NCBI RefSeq assembly: GCF_019336435.1
Contig: NZ_JAHWXQ010000002.1
Coordinates: 1-64,000, forward strand
Direction of reading: 5' to 3'
DNA length: 64,000 bases
Source of the DNA: Pontibacter populi
GTDB lineage: Bacteria > Bacteroidota > Bacteroidia > Cytophagales > Hymenobacteraceae
Positions within the stretch are counted from its first letter, which is position 1. Each line of letters begins with the position of its first letter. A program made the translations under genes and the position numbers. The notes under the pieces were generated by a model, which saw only the letters and a list, made by a program, of their open reading frames with translations, had not been told where the DNA came from and made no database searches. Positions 63,001 to 64,000 of this stretch are shown here, in pieces.

Positions 63001-64000
63001 ACTACTTGCGTTGCGGTCGCTGTAAGACCATTAACATCCGTCACTGTCCAGATCACTTCTGTATCGCCTAATGGGAAGGTGGCCGGGGCGTTGTTGGTTA
63101 CGGTTTTAACACCGCAATTGTCGGCTGTAGTAGGTGTTCCAAGCGCCACTTCAGTTGCCTGGCATTGCGCATTGGCAGCAACTTCTACAGTAGCAGGTGC
63201 GGTTATAGTTGGGGCCTGCGTATCTCTAACAGTTATAGTCTGAGTAACAGCTACGGCATCGTTTCCAGCTGCGTCCTTTGCATTCCAGGTAATGGTAGTT
63301 GTTCCTACCGGATACTGAGCACTTAAGGCTGCACCGTCACTTCTTGTTCCCATTGCAGGTAGCGCTTCGCAATTATCAGTTACTTCCGGAGCTGTAATAG
63401 CTATTGTTGCTCCACACTGGCCAGCATCTGCTTCAACTGTCACAGCTTCTGTAGCGGCGATTAGTGGCAATGTTACGTCTCTAACAATTACCTCCTGAGT
63501 AGCTGTTGTGGAGTTGCCATTGCCATCGCTAAAGGTCCAGGTTATAGTATATTCACCCTGAACAGTATATTCTGTCGGATCTGAAGTAGTACCCGTCACG
63601 GTACCGGCACAGTTGTCGGTAGTAGTCGGAGCAGTTACAGTAACCGAGCATTCACCGGTGGCAGCAGCTATAGTTGGTTTTACAGGTGCCGTCACATCTT
63701 CTATAGTTACAACTGTAGCATCCGATGCAGTAGAAGAGCAGCCGTTTGCTGTTACGATTACGGTATAAGATCCACTTTCAATTGCTGTAAAAGACTGGTT
63801 TGTTGCTCCAGAGATGGCAGCCCCGTTTCTATACCATTGATTTCCAGTTGAAGCAGAAGAAGTTAAAACAACTGTATTTCCAGGACAAGCCGATGTTCCT
63901 GTTTGAGCGGTTATAGTAGGTTTGGCTGGGGTAGTTTTAGGATTAGCAGTGCCAGAGCCTGCAGTGCTGGTACAGCCATTTACAGTTGTAGTCACAGTGT
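60009..64000 (-). CDS. Giant HYR-repeat surface protein with T9SS sorting domain (partial, N-terminus outside the window)
   Basis: At least 1328 residues; the frame continues past the window edge, and the in-frame GTG near 63995 is only an internal Val codon. Most of the protein is repeated HYR/Ig-like beta domains of about 80 residues with signatures TDNC and VTVxDxTAPxI, some nearly identical (TTDNCAGTVTGTTSDP appears twice). A PKD-like domain follows near 1025 (AVWTWGDGTNTT, GVYSVGLTVTDHCG). The last 80 residues are a T9SS type A sorting domain (YNYPNTFTDRTTIAFSL, then SKGIYIARLL). Likely secreted and anchored as an adhesin or matrix protein. Confidence 0.92.
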   Translation of the reverse strand, partial: TVTTTVNGCTSTAGSGTANPKTTPAKPTITAQTGTSACPGNTVVLTSSASTGNQWYRNGAAISGATNQSFTAIESGSYTVIVTANGCSSTASDATVVTIEDVTAPVKPTIAAATGECSVTVTAPTTTDNCAGTVTGTTSDPTEYTVQGEYTITWTFSDGNGNSTTATQEVIVRDVTLPLIAATEAVTVEADAGQCGATIAITAPEVTDNCEALPAMGTRSDGAALSAQYPVGTTTITWNAKDAAGNDAVAVTQTITVRDTQAPTITAPATVEVAANAQCQATEVALGTPTTADNCGVKTVTNNAPATFPLGDTEVIWTVTDVNGLTATATQVVTVVDMTAPVLTAAINQNVNLGENCTITIPDVRGTATDNCQGTTITQSPAVGTEVEATHNQTITVTVTATDAAGNTDEAQVVLTAKDVTNPTIAAPANVKVAANASCRATGVVLGSATASDNCAGVTVTNDAPESYPLGTTTVTWTATDAAGLKATVTQTVTVEDRTAPVAPTIAAATGECSVTVTTTPTAADNCKGTVTGTTSDPLTYTEQGTYTITWSFNDGNGNTSTATQQVIVKDATAPVTPTIADATGECSVTVTAPTTTDNCAGTVTGTTSDPLTYNEQGTYTITWTFNDGNGNGTTATQNVIVKDVTAPVIAATQPVTADADAGQCGATISITAPEVTDNCGAQPATGTRSDNLALNAQYPVGTTTITWNATDVNGNPATAVTQTVTVRDTQAPTITAPANVKVAANAQCEATDVALGTPITADNCKVASETNNAPATFPLGDTEVIWTVTDAAGLTATAKQVVTVVDETAPVVAAASNQTAGTDDGSCTVTLTIPDATVTDNCSVKQVTWAMTGATTASGAGQVGEYTFNQGVTTITYTATDKAGNSSSDVMTVTVTDDEAPVIKVPANIVVATQPDKCGAVVNYNVSTTDNCSSVTPTMTAGLAPGATFPVGTTTVTYTTEDKAGNSATESFTVTVTNNTPSNLVITGPASPVQLNSTVTLNASFTDENISTAVWTWGDGTNTTQTISGSPISATHTYTEAGVYSVGLTVTDHCGQSTSTVFDYVVIYDPNGGFVTGGGWIDSPPGAYVANPTLIGKANFGFIAKYKKGSNQVDGNTEFQFKAGDLNFKSSAHDAMSLVVAGYKAIYKGVGSINGNEEYAFMVSVEDGNLKGSQEADRFRIKIWNRRDGAIVYDNNVSLSDKGDNAVPSTTISGGSIVIHEVKSNAPVATKTTKLSTTTTAETSQLYNYPNTFTDRTTIAFSLEKEESYSLEVYDMRGVLIRKVDMGVAKAGKLYEYEFDGKNLSKGIYIARLLTPSGMKSVKMLLTK

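Noticed and set aside
60009..64000. CRISPR-like or tandem-repeat array interpretation of the repeated DNA
   Set aside because: The repetition is explained by coding HYR domains of about 80 residues with diverged third positions, not by fixed-length spacers.

Overview
The window looks like a piece of a Bacteroidota chromosome, probably a Cytophagales/Hymenobacteraceae-type organism; the family level is an inference. The signs are a type IX secretion sorting domain at the end of a giant HYR-repeat protein, Bacteroidota-style promoters (TTTG, about 19-23 bases, TAnnTTTG) with weak Shine-Dalgarno sequences, and an arginine pathway using an acylornithine carbamoyltransferase. I saw no insertion sequence, prophage, CRISPR array or rRNA. 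Most genes are ordinary chromosomal ones.

Layout. 1-243: two identical tRNA-Thr(TGT) genes, each followed by a hairpin terminator. 328-16320: housekeeping and small genes, including a YghO-like GNAT protein, a YdjM-like membrane hydrolase, an SDR oxidoreductase, gyrA, a TPR protein, a Gfo/Idh/MocA oxidoreductase, msrA, a CDF metal transporter, truC and a CbpA-type DnaJ. 16568-20745 (minus): a tight four-gene cassette of C39-like peptidase, RLAN/ATP-grasp (RimK-like) ligase, GCS2-type ligase and N-formylglutamate amidohydrolase, likely a peptide or amide-bond forming system with unknown product. 20924-29548 (minus): a complete arginine cluster (GNAT acyltransferase, argG, argC, argD, argF', argB, argE, argH) ending at a clear terminator. 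30069-41681: mixed genes including an aspartic protease with PDZ, a GNAT/amino-acid racemase pair, carbonic anhydrase, a PrpE-like phosphatase, a ClC channel, an M20 hydrolase, alr, and a TetR/alpha-beta hydrolase pair. 41761-44567 (minus): hisH-hisA-hisF-hisIE. 44967-47012: S9 peptidase. 47308-54980 (minus): trpE-G-D-C-F-B-A followed by an aroF-type DAHP synthase. 55303-59662 (minus): hisG-D-C-B. 60009-64000 (minus): the truncated HYR/T9SS protein.

How it works together. The three amino-acid operons make up most of the right-hand two thirds. Reading their upstream regions revealed three short leader ORFs with runs of the operon's own amino acid: AWWWHV before trpE, HMHHHH before hisH and HVHHFHH before hisG. 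The first two are followed by a strong intrinsic terminator whose 5' arm can instead pair with the leader region. The window therefore appears to carry three ribosome-mediated attenuators. The arg operon has no such leader but has a compact, GC-rich, foldable element in its upstream region.

Superimposed on everything is a highly iterated palindromic word, CTATAG (often AACTATAG or the full AACTATAGTT), present in roughly 100 copies by hand count against about 16 expected from length alone, in coding and intergenic DNA. Other dispersed intergenic repeats sit at operon junctions.
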